Origin: a virus
Virus record (IMG/VR): IMGVR_UViG_3300046385_000050
Span: 1-20,647 of that record
DNA: 20,647 nucleotides
Strand: one strand, 5' to 3'
Part shown: positions 1-6,671 of the stretch, one piece after another
Layout: each line of letters begins with the position of its first letter
How positions within the stretch are numbered: position 1 is the first letter of the stretch
Program-made: the position numbers and the translations under genes
Notes under the pieces: model-generated
Databases searched by the model: none
Told to the model about the DNA's origin: nothing
What the model saw: the letters and a program-made list of their open reading frames with translations, nothing else

Positions 1-332
1 CCACCATATTTGTCCCAGTCAATGATTGCAACTCGTGCTGTTTTACTTTCTGTGATTACTTGTTTGGCAAACGCTGTTGCGTCGGCGCCACGTTTGGCTT
101 CTGATTCACACTTGGCTCTGAATCCTTTTTCTGGCGTGTCGACTCCGTATACACGAACTGCCATCTTAGGTTTAAGAGGAGCAGGCAAAAATGGGGCTCT
201 AAACTCTATTGTGTCACCGTCGATTACGCGAGTAATCGTAAAGTCGTATAACTTCATTTCTGGCGACTTCTTTTGTGCATGACCGCCTGTAGACGCAACT
301 AAGACTGCAATTAAAATTAATATTTTTTTCAT
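1..332 (-). CDS. Thermonuclease (SNase-like), exported, 3' part missing at window edge
   Basis: The minus strand from ATG at 330-332 encodes 110 residues before the left edge cuts the gene. The N-terminus, MKKILILIAVLVASTGGHAQ, is a typical signal peptide with a likely cleavage after GHA. The mature part carries the staphylococcal nuclease signature: VIDGDT (metal-binding Asp region), VRVYGVDTPE (catalytic Arg and Glu of the family) and, at the edge, DWDKYGG, where the family has a KYG-R motif. Members cleave DNA and RNA with Ca2+. Secretion to the periplasm or outside is inferred from the signal peptide. No strong Shine-Dalgarno is visible. Upstream is TAACTGT repeated twice, 7 bases apart. 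It is probably its own unit or the end of the operon at 407-6243. Confidence 0.9.
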   Translation of the reverse strand, partial: MKKILILIAVLVASTGGHAQKKSPEMKLYDFTITRVIDGDTIEFRAPFLPAPLKPKMAVRVYGVDTPEKGFRAKCESEAKRGADATAFAKQVITESKTARVAIIDWDKYG

Positions 333-406
333 ACAGTTATTTATTAACAGTTAAGTTTCAAGTCTTCATTGAGCAGAATAAGGCACAAGCTCTGTTAATA
401 AGCCAG

Positions 407-670
407 TTACTGATATGTACCAGCTTCGTAGTTCCAGTGACGGTTGTCGTAAAAGTTAAAGTGTGCGCATACACCGAACACAGATAGTTGAATGTCTACG
501 CCTGCGTGATCTCGACGTGTGGTCCAAAGAAAGTCAAATCCAATTAGAGTTTCAGTGGTGTGCAACTCTAGTTCAATGCTCTTGTTTTTAAACGGAGTAG
601 TCCAAGTCCGGCTCCAAAAGTTTTTAAACTCTCGAGTCAGCGGTGCAAAGTCAAAGCCAAAGCTGATCAT
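407..670 (-). CDS. Hypothetical protein, 87 aa, aromatic-rich
   Basis: A soluble-looking protein with many Trp, Phe and Tyr residues (for example FKNFWSRTWTTPF and HFNFYDNRHWNYEAG). No domain is recognised. The start overlaps the stop of the upstream gene as ATGA (667-670), which points to translational coupling. It is the last gene of the leftward operon before a 74-base gap in which I see no clear terminator. Confidence 0.75.
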   Translation of the reverse strand: MISFGFDFAPLTREFKNFWSRTWTTPFKNKSIELELHTTETLIGFDFLWTTRRDHAGVDIQLSVFGVCAHFNFYDNRHWNYEAGTYQ

Positions 671-921
671 TCGTAAGCCTCTTGCTGAATAATCATGTGC
701 TTGCCAATTTCAAACAAACCAACTGCTGTAGGCAAGTCCGCAACCATGCTGTGAATTTGTGTGTCGCCATCTGAGGTCACGCTGGTCGCAACAAATTCAA
801 TGATCTCACCTGCTTCAACTTGTTCGCGCATTTCGCCAAGTACTTCAAGCAAGTCAGCTTTAATGCGTTCACGTTCACGAGCGCCGGGTACAATGCTTAC
901 AATCTTTGTCTTGTCGGTCAT
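667..921 (-). CDS. Hypothetical phage protein, 84 aa
   Basis: The N-terminal half is a charged helix (RERERIKADLLEVLGEMREQVEAG would be residues about 15-38). The C-terminal half has the pattern SDGDTQIHSMVADLPTAVGL followed by FEIGKHMIIQ. Small proteins of this shape (helix, then an SDGD-QIH segment and VGLFE-GK) occur in many tailed phages with no known role. Starts and stops overlap the neighbours as ATGA on both sides. The function is unknown. Confidence 0.78.
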   Translation of the reverse strand: MTDKTKIVSIVPGARERERIKADLLEVLGEMREQVEAGEIIEFVATSVTSDGDTQIHSMVADLPTAVGLFEIGKHMIIQQEAYE

Positions 922-1145
922 ACATTTTCCTTTTTGTGATCGTCCATCATCTTGATAAGCGGGTCGTGTTCGATAATCAGCAAACGTTGCGGTAATCTAA
1001 TTGCTACCTTGCTGTTGTCTAAATATAAATTTCCGCTGTCAATACGTGTTACTTTACAAAGTTCAATGAGCGGGCTGTTGCCGCGCATTACAGGCCGTGC
1101 TACAGTGCAACCTAATGTAAAAGTAAATCCTTGTAAGTCTGTCAT
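918..1145 (-). CDS. Hypothetical protein, 75 aa
   Basis: The start is ATG at 1143-1145, seven bases after the TGA of the upstream gene, with only a weak purine-rich stretch ahead of it. The sequence is a beta-rich pattern (FTFTLGCTVARPVMRG, then SKVAIRLPQRLLIIEHD) ending in a charged tail. I recognise no family. The stop overlaps the next start as ATGA. Confidence 0.72.
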   Translation of the reverse strand: MTDLQGFTFTLGCTVARPVMRGNSPLIELCKVTRIDSGNLYLDNSKVAIRLPQRLLIIEHDPLIKMMDDHKKENV

Positions 1146-1152
1146 ACTGTTC

Positions 1153-1356
1153 TCAATGAGTTAAATTCATGACCATGTATTCTTCATCTGTTACGTGAGC
1201 AATGGGTTTGAGCCAGCCAGCATTGATTGCAGTTATAAGAATGGCTTGATATTCAGTTGGGCAACTGTTGCTGATTTCAAATCCAGCACGTGGTGTAATC
1301 GTGAACTGGTCAACGATTCGAAAGTGCTTGTGGCCCGGGCGTAGTGCTTTTGTCAT
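1153..1356 (-). CDS. Hypothetical protein, 67 aa
   Basis: The ATG at 1354-1356 lies inside the 35-aa gene upstream, giving a 47-base overlap in another frame. The protein has a basic N-terminus, then FTITPRAGFEISNSCPTEYQ and a hydrophobic helix AILITAINAGWLKPI. No known domain. It fits the densely overlapping operon. Coding status rests on length, position and the lack of another frame in 1153-1309. Confidence 0.65.
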   Translation of the reverse strand: MTKALRPGHKHFRIVDQFTITPRAGFEISNSCPTEYQAILITAINAGWLKPIAHVTDEEYMVMNLTH

Positions 1357-1417
1357 TTTTAGGTTCTGGGTTTAACTTATCACGAGCCATTGCACGTTTG
1401 CTTGAAAAGCCAGTCAT
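1310..1417 (-). CDS. Small phage protein, 35 aa (SSKR type)
   Basis: The protein begins MTGFSSKRAMARDKLNPEP. Short proteins starting like this (SSKR-x-MA-x-DKL) are a recurrent small family in tailed phages, with no known role. A good Shine-Dalgarno, GAAGGAAG, lies 7 bases before the ATG. The start overlaps the upstream stop as ATGA (1414-1417), and the 3' part overlaps the next gene in another frame. Short length limits certainty. Confidence 0.65.
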   Translation of the reverse strand: MTGFSSKRAMARDKLNPEPKNDKSTTPGPQALSNR

Positions 1418-1557
1418 TTGGTAACTTCCTTCTTCATACGTTCTTTCCATTCGAGTGCATCTTCTTCGTAATCAAAATGCGGGCTCAGTTCCAAGTTGTG
1501 ATCATCGTCATCAACCCAAACATAAACTTTATTGTAGTCATCACATATTAGAATCAT
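1414..1557 (-). CDS. Hypothetical acidic protein, 47 aa
   Basis: The ATG at 1555-1557 is preceded by AGGA at 6 bases. The product, MILICDDYNKVYVWVDDDDH onward, is very acidic in its first half and ends with a helical segment EWKERMKKEVTK. It is coupled by ATGA to the next gene. No domain recognised. Confidence 0.65.
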   Translation of the reverse strand: MILICDDYNKVYVWVDDDDHNLELSPHFDYEEDALEWKERMKKEVTK

Positions 1558-1578
1558 TTTTAATCCTGGTGTTGCGCT

Positions 1579-1770
1579 TTAAGTGCCGTCTTTTAGCAGT
1601 CTCCAAAATTTCTCTTGGGGTGTTTCTGTCCATTCAAAGTATAAACTGTTCAAGGGCGGGCGACCTGTACTGGCATCATACAAACGGCGATGCTGTATGT
1701 ATTGACTGAGCCATACTAATTTACCACTGGTCACTTTAGTAGGTAACCATGCAAATTTAGTATTTTCCAC
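1579..1770 (-). CDS. Hypothetical phage protein, 63 aa, GTG start
   Basis: There is no in-frame ATG, so the start is the GTG at 1768-1770, inside the 3' end of the aldolase gene (14-base overlap). The product has FAWLPTKVTSGKLVWL, then LYDASTGRPPL and FEWTETPQEKFWRLLK. I recognise this as a small tailed-phage protein type without known function. The conserved Trp-rich pattern makes a real gene likely despite the GTG start. Confidence 0.75.
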   Translation of the reverse strand: MENTKFAWLPTKVTSGKLVWLSQYIQHRRLYDASTGRPPLNSLYFEWTETPQEKFWRLLKDGT

Positions 1771-2413
1771 TAGCTAATACAATCTTGCAAATGTGCTCTA
1801 GTCGTTCAATGTGTTCGTATGCACGCCACGGGCTAGTATCAATAGCAACTACACCGTGGCCTTTGATACCTACAATGTCATAAGCAATATTGCCATCGTC
1901 GTCTAACTGTAAATTCTTATGACATTGATCAGCAAGTTCTTGACTGATAGGAGCAACATCGCCTACATTGGGTGCTACTCGAGTGTAGCGATTCAGTTCA
2001 GGAAACGCATCGCTGATAGTGCTAAGGTCGATACCAGCATGCATGGCTGCAATACAGTAAGTGGGATGAACGTGTACAATTACACGAACATCGTCCTTGT
2101 GTTGTCCCATTTCTTTTTGTAAGCCAAAATGCAAAGGAATCTCACCGCTGGGCTTTAGATTCTTACTGATATCAGTGTACTCTAACTCTTGCCAAGAATA
2201 ACCATAAATGCCAATGCTGTGTCCGCTGTTGATACATTTATCAATACCAATCTTCTTAAACTGGTCCGGCTGCATTGTTTGCTTACGAACACCGCTTGGC
2301 GTAATATAAAAATGATCACGGTCGTGGTGACGAATACTTACATTGCCATCACGACTAGTAATCCAGTTACGATTATATGCATCTTCTAACACTTCGCAGA
2401 TTGTTTCTAGCAT
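1757..2413 (-). CDS. Class II aldolase/adducin-family protein
   Basis: The 218 residues match the class II (zinc) aldolase fold along their whole length. They have GNVSIR at 23-28, YITPSG at 36-41, the catalytic SGE at 89-91 followed by IPLH, the zinc ligands in VHVHP (His114, His116), and a third His in GHG at 185-187. Members cleave or dehydrate phosphorylated sugars (L-fuculose-1-phosphate or L-rhamnulose-1-phosphate aldolase, L-ribulose-5-phosphate 4-epimerase, methylthioribulose-1-phosphate dehydratase). The length is normal and the active site is complete, so an active sugar-phosphate enzyme is likely, but the substrate cannot be read from sequence. Neighbours give no pathway partner. 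In a phage it would act as an auxiliary metabolic gene in the cytoplasm. Confidence 0.93.
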   Translation of the reverse strand: MLETICEVLEDAYNRNWITSRDGNVSIRHHDRDHFYITPSGVRKQTMQPDQFKKIGIDKCINSGHSIGIYGYSWQELEYTDISKNLKPSGEIPLHFGLQKEMGQHKDDVRVIVHVHPTYCIAAMHAGIDLSTISDAFPELNRYTRVAPNVGDVAPISQELADQCHKNLQLDDDGNIAYDIVGIKGHGVVAIDTSPWRAYEHIERLEHICKIVLASGKY

Positions 2414-2416
2414 TGT

Positions 2417-2599
2417 TTATGCTCCGTAATAGTTGTCATTGTTTAGATTGTCTTGTTCGGCCAGGTTAGGAGTATTCCAAACATTACGAGCATTCCATTC
2501 TTTTACTTTTTGCAATCGTTCAGCGTCGGTCAACTCATAACATCTAGGGTTACGGTCTGGTTGACGCAGTGCTTCTATGCCACGTTGAATTAAATTCAT
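2417..2599 (-). CDS. Hypothetical protein, 60 aa
   Basis: The ATG at 2597-2599 follows CGGAAG at 8 bases. The product has a helical N-terminus and a segment CYELTDAERLQKVKEWNARN, ending in an Asn-rich tail (NLNNDNYYGA). It precedes the aldolase by 3 bases. Whether it acts with the aldolase is unknown. Confidence 0.72.
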   Translation of the reverse strand: MNLIQRGIEALRQPDRNPRCYELTDAERLQKVKEWNARNVWNTPNLAEQDNLNNDNYYGA

Positions 2600-2612
2600 T
2601 CTTTAACTTCCG

Positions 2613-2723
2613 TTAGTTTGCTGGCGCACTGGCCTTGCGAATCGTAATTCGTAATGCTGTGATCATTGCGGCGACAATCACTAAGGGGATAGCCGCTGTG
2701 GCAATTACTTCAAATTCAATCAT
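2613..2723 (-). CDS. Tiny membrane protein, 36 aa
   Basis: The ATG at 2721-2723 follows GGAG at 6 bases. The product is MIEFEVIATAAIPLVIVAAM, then a basic tail (RITIRKASAPAN), consistent with one transmembrane helix with a cytoplasmic basic end. It overlaps the stop of the upstream gene by 8 bases. The size is at the limit, but Shine-Dalgarno, overlap and hydrophobic design agree. Confidence 0.62.
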   Translation of the reverse strand: MIEFEVIATAAIPLVIVAAMITALRITIRKASAPAN

Positions 2724-2925
2724 TTTTAACTCCAAAATATTCTTTAATCTTTGTTTCCATCTCTGGCCAAGTCAATTCCATGCTGGCATTGATCTTGTTG
2801 AGTGTTTCGGCTACAATCAACTCGGTGAGTTTTTGTGTAAATGCGTCTGCTGTACGAACATCATCATCCAACGACCAGTAATAGTCAGATGCTTGTTTTT
2901 CAAGTTGTTGGATTTGTACGTTCAT
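2716..2925 (-). CDS. Small phage paralog family (ELIV...IKEHFGV type), copy 1
   Basis: This is one of four related genes here (the others are 4047-4271, 18323-18574 and 18736-18951). Shared marks are a helical start, a (K/T)-F/L-x-ELIVAE block (residues about 32-40) and a C-terminal IK-E-Y/H-FGV (KIKEYFGVKN). I start at the ATG at 2923-2925, which overlaps the upstream stop as ATGA, rather than at an upstream TTG. Members are common in tailed phages, often in several copies, with no known role. All helical, probably soluble. Confidence 0.82.
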   Translation of the reverse strand: MNVQIQQLEKQASDYYWSLDDDVRTADAFTQKLTELIVAETLNKINASMELTWPEMETKIKEYFGVKND

Positions 2926-3197
2926 TCGCAATCATTCCCTTCATCACCGTCGGGATTCTTAGCAGCTTCTAACATACGAATAAGTTGATCAACCCCAGCG
3001 TTGTTCATTGTTACTGTAGTCTGTGGGTAGTCGCCTAACGACAATGTAACCTTGCCTTCTTCTGTTTTACCAATGCGGTATGCAACAGGATCGCGCTTTG
3101 GAACTTCAACTAGCGGCACTGGATTTGCATATTCCTTATCCATATACTGCTCTACTTGTTCTTTGCGTGATTTAAAAAAGTTAAAATCAAATATCAT
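2922..3197 (-). CDS. Hypothetical protein, 91 aa
   Basis: The product has a basic N-terminus (MIFDFNFFKSRKEQVEQYMD), a middle beta-rich part (VAYRIGKTEEGKVTLSLGDY, then TTVTMNNAG) and a helix VDQLIRMLEAAK before an acidic tail. It looks like a small alpha/beta protein with no recognised family. It overlaps the upstream gene by 11 bases and the downstream one by 4. Confidence 0.75.
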   Translation of the reverse strand: MIFDFNFFKSRKEQVEQYMDKEYANPVPLVEVPKRDPVAYRIGKTEEGKVTLSLGDYPQTTVTMNNAGVDQLIRMLEAAKNPDGDEGNDCE

Positions 3198-3360
3198 TTT
3201 TGGTACCCCATATAAATTTATCCATTGCCCAATACGTCAGCAGTGCCCATCCTTGAAAGTAAGAACGTTCAAATGCAAGGATGAATTCTCCATCAACTTT
3301 GAGCCATTGTGCAATAAAATTGCCAAACGTCAATCCCAGAAAAACCAATAGTGCTTTCAT
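3187..3360 (-). CDS. Small membrane protein, 57 aa
   Basis: I choose the ATG at 3358-3360, which has GGAG at 6 bases and overlaps the upstream stop as ATGA. MKALLVFLGLTFGNFIAQWL forms a likely N-terminal membrane helix or signal anchor. A second aromatic segment (WALLTYWAMDKFIW) may be a second helix. No family recognised. Confidence 0.68.
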   Translation of the reverse strand: MKALLVFLGLTFGNFIAQWLKVDGEFILAFERSYFQGWALLTYWAMDKFIWGTKNDI

Positions 3361-3515
3361 TCTTCGCTCCACTCGATAGTTACACGAAACGTTCCACGCA
3401 GAAACCCATACTCATCACGTGGAATCTCGGCTACGTTATCCGAAAGTGCATCGGCAATGTGACCTTCTAAGTCAATTAGTGATTCGTCGCTGTAATGCTT
3501 GTCAAAAATAATCAT
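3357..3515 (-). CDS. Hypothetical phage protein, 52 aa
   Basis: The ATG at 3513-3515 follows AAGGAAG at 4 bases. The product starts MIIFDKHYSDESLIDLEGHI and ends with a beta segment (GFLRGTFRVTIEWSEE). Small proteins with this HYSDE-LIDLE and G-FRGTFRVT-W pattern recur in tailed phages, function unknown. It is coupled by ATGA overlaps on both sides. Confidence 0.72.
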   Translation of the reverse strand: MIIFDKHYSDESLIDLEGHIADALSDNVAEIPRDEYGFLRGTFRVTIEWSEE

Positions 3516-3835
3516 GTTACTTCCTTAAACTTTTTACTCAAACGCTCAAACTCAGCCTTCTCTGCTTCCTCACGTTTACGGATATGTTCAGCTTGTTCAA
3601 ACAAACGCTGTTTCAGTTCAGCATCGTTTTCTTCTCGCTCAACATATAGCTCAAAGCGTGGTGTTGGATCATTATCGTACTCGTAATAGAAGTTTCGGTT
3701 ATAATCAAGCCGTGCATCGGGGCCGTGTTCTTGGATCATTGCCTGTACACGTTCCAGCACTGTTGATAGTGTACCTTCAAACTCCCAGGTGGAGACATCG
3801 TCCACCATTTCATTAATCTTTCTACGTTCGTTCAT
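3512..3835 (-). CDS. Hypothetical protein, 107 aa, charged C-terminal coiled coil
   Basis: I start at the ATG at 3833-3835, which overlaps the upstream stop as ATGA. The N-terminus is MNERRKINEMVDDVSTWEF. A helix with ERVQAMIQEHG follows, then a Tyr-rich beta segment (YNRNFYYEYDNDPTPRFELY). From residue about 75 to the end there is a highly charged helix with heptad-like spacing, likely a coiled coil. No catalytic motif seen. Confidence 0.78.
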   Translation of the reverse strand: MNERRKINEMVDDVSTWEFEGTLSTVLERVQAMIQEHGPDARLDYNRNFYYEYDNDPTPRFELYVEREENDAELKQRLFEQAEHIRKREEAEKAEFERLSKKFKEVT

Positions 3836-4050
3836 TTCATGCTCACTGTAAAAGGCACTTCGGCAAAAACCAAGTACCATGCGAAAAAGATTCCCATGCT
3901 AATGAAGTTTGTAATCATTCGGACCATGACCGAGTTCTCTGCGCCACCAATGGTATATCGGCCACCGTGGTTAAGCCACATGATAAACCATGATGCTGTT
4001 ACTGCCAGCATCATAATAACCAAACAAACCCATCCAAATACTGCCATCAT
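3832..4050 (-). CDS. Small membrane protein, 72 aa, two helices
   Basis: Two strongly hydrophobic stretches are visible: residues about 4-26 (VFGWVCLVIMMLAVTASWFI) and about 46-66 (ITNFISMGIFFAWYLVFAEV), joined by a short polar loop. The start is ATG at 4048-4050, overlapping the upstream TGA; a second ATG follows at once. Inner-membrane location inferred, role unknown. Confidence 0.75.
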   Translation of the reverse strand: MMAVFGWVCLVIMMLAVTASWFIMWLNHGGRYTIGGAENSVMVRMITNFISMGIFFAWYLVFAEVPFTVSMK

Positions 4051-4271
4051 AGTTCAACGCCAAAATGTTCTTTGATCTCATCAATAATATGATTCACGTC
4101 ATTAGGCAGAGCCCAATCAAATGCTGCACGGTCTTGGGCTATGCTTATGCATTCACGTACAATCGCTTCAACAAACTGCGTTACTTCTGCACGTTGGACT
4201 GGACCAATATTGTACAGATTTGCAATGCGTTCGTTTTGATCAGCAAGCTGTTTAACCAATGCTTCATTCAT
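4047..4271 (-). CDS. Small phage paralog family (ELIV...IKEHFGV type), copy 2
   Basis: The start is ATG at 4269-4271, with AGGAT at 6 bases; longer starts lack a ribosome binding site. The product begins MNEALVKQLADQNERIANLY and has FVEAIVRECISIA in place of the KFAELIVQEC block. It ends in IIDEIKEHFGVEL, nearly identical to the end of the copy at 18323-18574. This is the most divergent copy in its middle. Function unknown. Confidence 0.82.
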   Translation of the reverse strand: MNEALVKQLADQNERIANLYNIGPVQRAEVTQFVEAIVRECISIAQDRAAFDWALPNDVNHIIDEIKEHFGVEL

Positions 4272-4393
4272 CGTGTAATCCTGTATCCTACAATCCACAA
4301 GTCAATTCGAGCAAACCAATTGCCGCTATTCTTACCGAAGCCAATTCTAAGCATTCGGTCATCTTTATCTAGTAAGATTTTAGTCAGCGTCAT
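4268..4393 (-). CDS. Small phage protein, 41 aa (RIGFG...RIDLW type)
   Basis: The product runs MTLTKILLDKDDRMLRIGFG, then NWFARIDLWIVGYRITR. Short proteins with RIGFG-K-NWF-R-DLW--GYRI are a recognisable small tailed-phage family. The start overlaps the upstream gene by 14 bases with only a weak GGAA ahead of it; an internal ATG at codon 14 is an alternative. It is coupled to the next gene by a 4-base overlap. Confidence 0.68.
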   Translation of the reverse strand: MTLTKILLDKDDRMLRIGFGKNSGNWFARIDLWIVGYRITR

Positions 4394-4571
4394 GTTCCGG
4401 AACTTCGCTTAGAATGTCTTCACACATAGCCAAGCCACGTTCCCAACGTGCCATCATTTCACGGAAGGCAGCAATATTCTCACGATTGTGAAATACATCG
4501 CCACTCCAAACTGCGGCGTCGATTTCGTCCATTGGGCCATCTTCGAGGCGTGTGTAATGTTGTGTTGTCAT
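4380..4571 (-). CDS. Hypothetical protein, 63 aa
   Basis: The product has DEIDAAVWSGDVFHNRENIA followed by a helix with FREMMARWERGLAMCEDILS and an acidic tail. No recognised domain. It starts inside the stop of the ligase gene (ATGA at 4568-4571), so it is probably translated together with ligase. Confidence 0.75.
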   Translation of the reverse strand: MTTQHYTRLEDGPMDEIDAAVWSGDVFHNRENIAAFREMMARWERGLAMCEDILSEVPEHDAD

Positions 4572-5890
4572 AGTTTTTCACCAGCTGCAAAACCGCGCCA
4601 TGTTTTAAAGCGAGGGAATCGCATGCTGTACACATCAGTGCTATCCTGATTCAGTGTAAGAGCATCTGCACGAACTTCACCAAGCTCATCGAGCACTTTA
4701 TCTTTATTGGCCCAAATGTCGTCACGATCCTTATCGCTCCAGCCGCCACCAACGCTTACACGGATGAACTTGCCATCGTCTGTACCTTCAAACAACACTG
4801 CACCCATCTTGCCTGCGTTCTTGCCAGTGCCTTCTTCGACTGCAACTGCTTTCAAGGTAACTTCAATAAAAGGCTTGAGCTTCATCCAAGCAACCGTGCG
4901 CTTATTCACATAACCCGCACCTGGGTCTTTAAGCATGATACCTTCGTATCCGCCGGCGATTGCCAGTGCGTTGATTTCTTTGTAGCGGGCTTGACCTGCG
5001 TCAGTATCCAAGTCAACGAGTTCTTGCGCTACCACAGTAACGTTAGGCAATGCGGCTTCGTTTGACTCAAACCAAGTCTTCAAACCATGTGAGCGAAGTG
5101 TTTGTGCAACTTTAGAACCACCAGCATTAAACTCATCCAGCGTTACAATGTCAAACAAGTTGAGCACTGCATCGTTTGCGGTTGCGCTTGACTTACGGTG
5201 AATCTGCTTCATCAAATCTTGGAATGTACCTGACATAATCTCACCGTCAAGCACCATTGCGCTTTTAAATGTATGAGCAACCTTTGCAATCTGCTCTTTC
5301 ACATGCGGAAAGTTTACAAGCTCTTTTCCATTACGACTATACTGGTCAACGCGGCCATCTGGATGCACCACTGTAATAACTCGGACACCATCAAGTTTGA
5401 CTTCAATGAGCTTTTTACCAACCACTTTAGACTCATGATTCGCGCTATCGTGTGCAAGCTGACAGCTAAAAACAGGTATTGCATATTGTGGGAACTTCTT
5501 TTCAGTTACGCGATTGATGGTACCTTCAGTGAAACCAGCTCGCATGTCCTTGGTAAGGATACGCATATACCAGTCATTCCACTCTGCTTGAGTTGCAACA
5601 GATAAGCAAAGTTCAATTGCTTTCTTAGCGGCATCACCGGTGAGCTTGCGTGTTGCAAGATCATCTGCAAGTTTTGCAAAGGCAGTCCAAGGCAAACCTT
5701 GACCATCGGGGCCGCTGTGTTTGGGAACCTTCTTAACTCCAAATGTAATCATGGAGTCATAAGCAAGTCGCATGCCTGCAAAGAATGTATCGTTGCCAGC
5801 TTCAGCTTCTGCAAGAACAATAGCTTCTTTATTCAAGCGGCTTGGATGCTCTTCTAAACTGCGGATAACACGGTAACATTGTTCAGACAT
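4568..5890 (-). CDS. ATP-dependent DNA ligase
   Basis: A full-length 440-aa nucleotidyltransferase-type ligase. The adenylation motif I is EVKLDGVR (Lys165 is the AMP-accepting lysine), motif III is LDGEIM at 214-219, motif IV is EGIMLK at 316-321 and motif V is WMKLKP at 335-340. The N-terminal 150 residues form the helical DNA-binding domain, and the C-terminal 90 the OB-fold. It seals nicks during phage replication and repair, using ATP rather than NAD+, so the NAD+ genes nearby are not needed to supply it. AAGGAAG precedes the ATG. It is the second gene after the promoter at 6325-6353, with a hairpin at 5914-5934 between. Confidence 0.97.
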   Translation of the reverse strand: MSEQCYRVIRSLEEHPSRLNKEAIVLAEAEAGNDTFFAGMRLAYDSMITFGVKKVPKHSGPDGQGLPWTAFAKLADDLATRKLTGDAAKKAIELCLSVATQAEWNDWYMRILTKDMRAGFTEGTINRVTEKKFPQYAIPVFSCQLAHDSANHESKVVGKKLIEVKLDGVRVITVVHPDGRVDQYSRNGKELVNFPHVKEQIAKVAHTFKSAMVLDGEIMSGTFQDLMKQIHRKSSATANDAVLNLFDIVTLDEFNAGGSKVAQTLRSHGLKTWFESNEAALPNVTVVAQELVDLDTDAGQARYKEINALAIAGGYEGIMLKDPGAGYVNKRTVAWMKLKPFIEVTLKAVAVEEGTGKNAGKMGAVLFEGTDDGKFIRVSVGGGWSDKDRDDIWANKDKVLDELGEVRADALTLNQDSTDVYSMRFPRFKTWRGFAAGEKL

Positions 5891-5913
5891 TTCGACTTCC
5901 TTAAAAATTTATT

Positions 5914-5934
5914 GGGGGCTTTGTGCCTGCCCCC
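5914..5934 (-). terminator. GC-rich hairpin between the 96-aa gene and ligase
   Basis: GGGGGC and GCCCCC form a 6-bp stem with a 9-base loop, followed on the minus strand by AATAAATTTTTAAGG. The tail is only partly T-rich, so it may be a leaky terminator or an RNA processing/attenuation hairpin lowering ligase expression relative to the first gene. No separate ligase promoter is visible. Confidence 0.5.
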
Positions 5935-5952
5935 GTTAGGCATAGGGGCCGA

Positions 5953-6243
5953 TTAGGCTGCTTTAGTTTGATTGCCGTTCTTGATAAGGTCGGCAACTTT
6001 GCGCTTGGTACGCTTGGCCAGTTCCTCAGCAATGGCAACACCAGCGTGACCTGGAACGTTCTTGGCATGCAAGAACTCAAGTGCTTCGACCTTAGTCGCA
6101 GGTTTAGCCAACTCATAGAGCTGGATGTCAGTGTGACCGGTCTTGACCAAGGTCTTGATACGAGTCATGTCTGTTGCAAAACGAGCTTTGGTCTTGCCAT
6201 CTTTAGTTGAATAGCCTGCCACGGTGAAAAGTTTATCTGTCAT
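5953..6243 (-). CDS. Hypothetical basic protein, 96 aa
   Basis: The first gene of the ligase operon, with AGGAG 7 bases before the ATG. The product is basic and soluble. The N-terminal half is beta-like (MTDKLFTVAGYSTKDGKTKA, RFATDMTRIKTLVKTGHTDI). The C-terminal half is helical with a Lys/Arg-rich stretch, EELAKRTKRKVADLIKNG, which could bind nucleic acid. No family recognised with certainty. Confidence 0.8.
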   Translation of the reverse strand: MTDKLFTVAGYSTKDGKTKARFATDMTRIKTLVKTGHTDIQLYELAKPATKVEALEFLHAKNVPGHAGVAIAEELAKRTKRKVADLIKNGNQTKAA

Positions 6244-6324
6244 TTAAAATACTCCTGTGTGTGTATGTTACACGTTAGCAAGAAACCGCTTGCTGTCGGG
6301 CATGAACTTCTTGTCCATGTTCTT

Positions 6325-6353
6325 ATTATACCGCAAAACGGACGGGCTGTCAA
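6325..6353 (-). promoter_or_regulatory. Sigma70-type promoter for the ligase operon
   Basis: On the minus strand TTGACA (6353-6348), a 17-base spacer and TATAAT (6330-6325) match the full bacterial consensus. The leader to the ATG at 6243 is about 75 bases and contains a small hairpin (AGCAAG/CTTGCT, 6277-6294). Confidence 0.92.
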
Positions 6354-6383
6354 CCGTTTTTTGGTAAAAATTCCAATTATTTT

Positions 6384-6671
6384 TCAAAATTTTGTCATGC
6401 CCAATTTGGCTAACATCAATTGACCCGTGAAATCATCGGGTAATAGTGCTTGCCCTTTAGGACCAATTTCCTGACTGTAATGGCTCACGTATTCGTAGCC
6501 TTTACGCTGTTTCTTATGGGCCGCATCTTCAACGTCCCAAACTCGGTCATAATGCTTGAAGGATAATGAACCTTTGGTACGACCCCAAAAGGATAACGCA
6601 CCTTCGTCAGTTTTAGTCCAACCCCAGATCTTGTCTGAAGAGCCATCTTTAAAATGATACAATGCAATCAT
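6384..6671 (-). CDS. WGR-like domain protein, 95 aa
   Basis: I start at the ATG at 6669-6671, with AAAGGT at 6 bases and an ATGA overlap. The product has the layout of a stand-alone WGR domain: YHFKDGSSDKIWGWTKTD, then LSFWGRTKGSLSFKHYD with the signature Trp-Gly-Arg, and a later GYEYV. In PARP2-type enzymes WGR domains bind broken DNA ends. Here there is no catalytic domain. The last helix (DDFTGQLMLAKLGM) is phage-specific. It is the last gene of its operon and lies upstream of the ligase transcription unit. A role in recognising nicks is inference only. Confidence 0.72.
   Translation of the reverse strand: MIALYHFKDGSSDKIWGWTKTDEGALSFWGRTKGSLSFKHYDRVWDVEDAAHKKQRKGYEYVSHYSQEIGPKGQALLPDDFTGQLMLAKLGMTKF

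Noticed and set aside
10-282. Plus-strand open frame of 90 codons
   Set aside because: It is antisense to the thermonuclease frame, which has a signal peptide and SNase motifs; the plus-strand product has no recognisable features.
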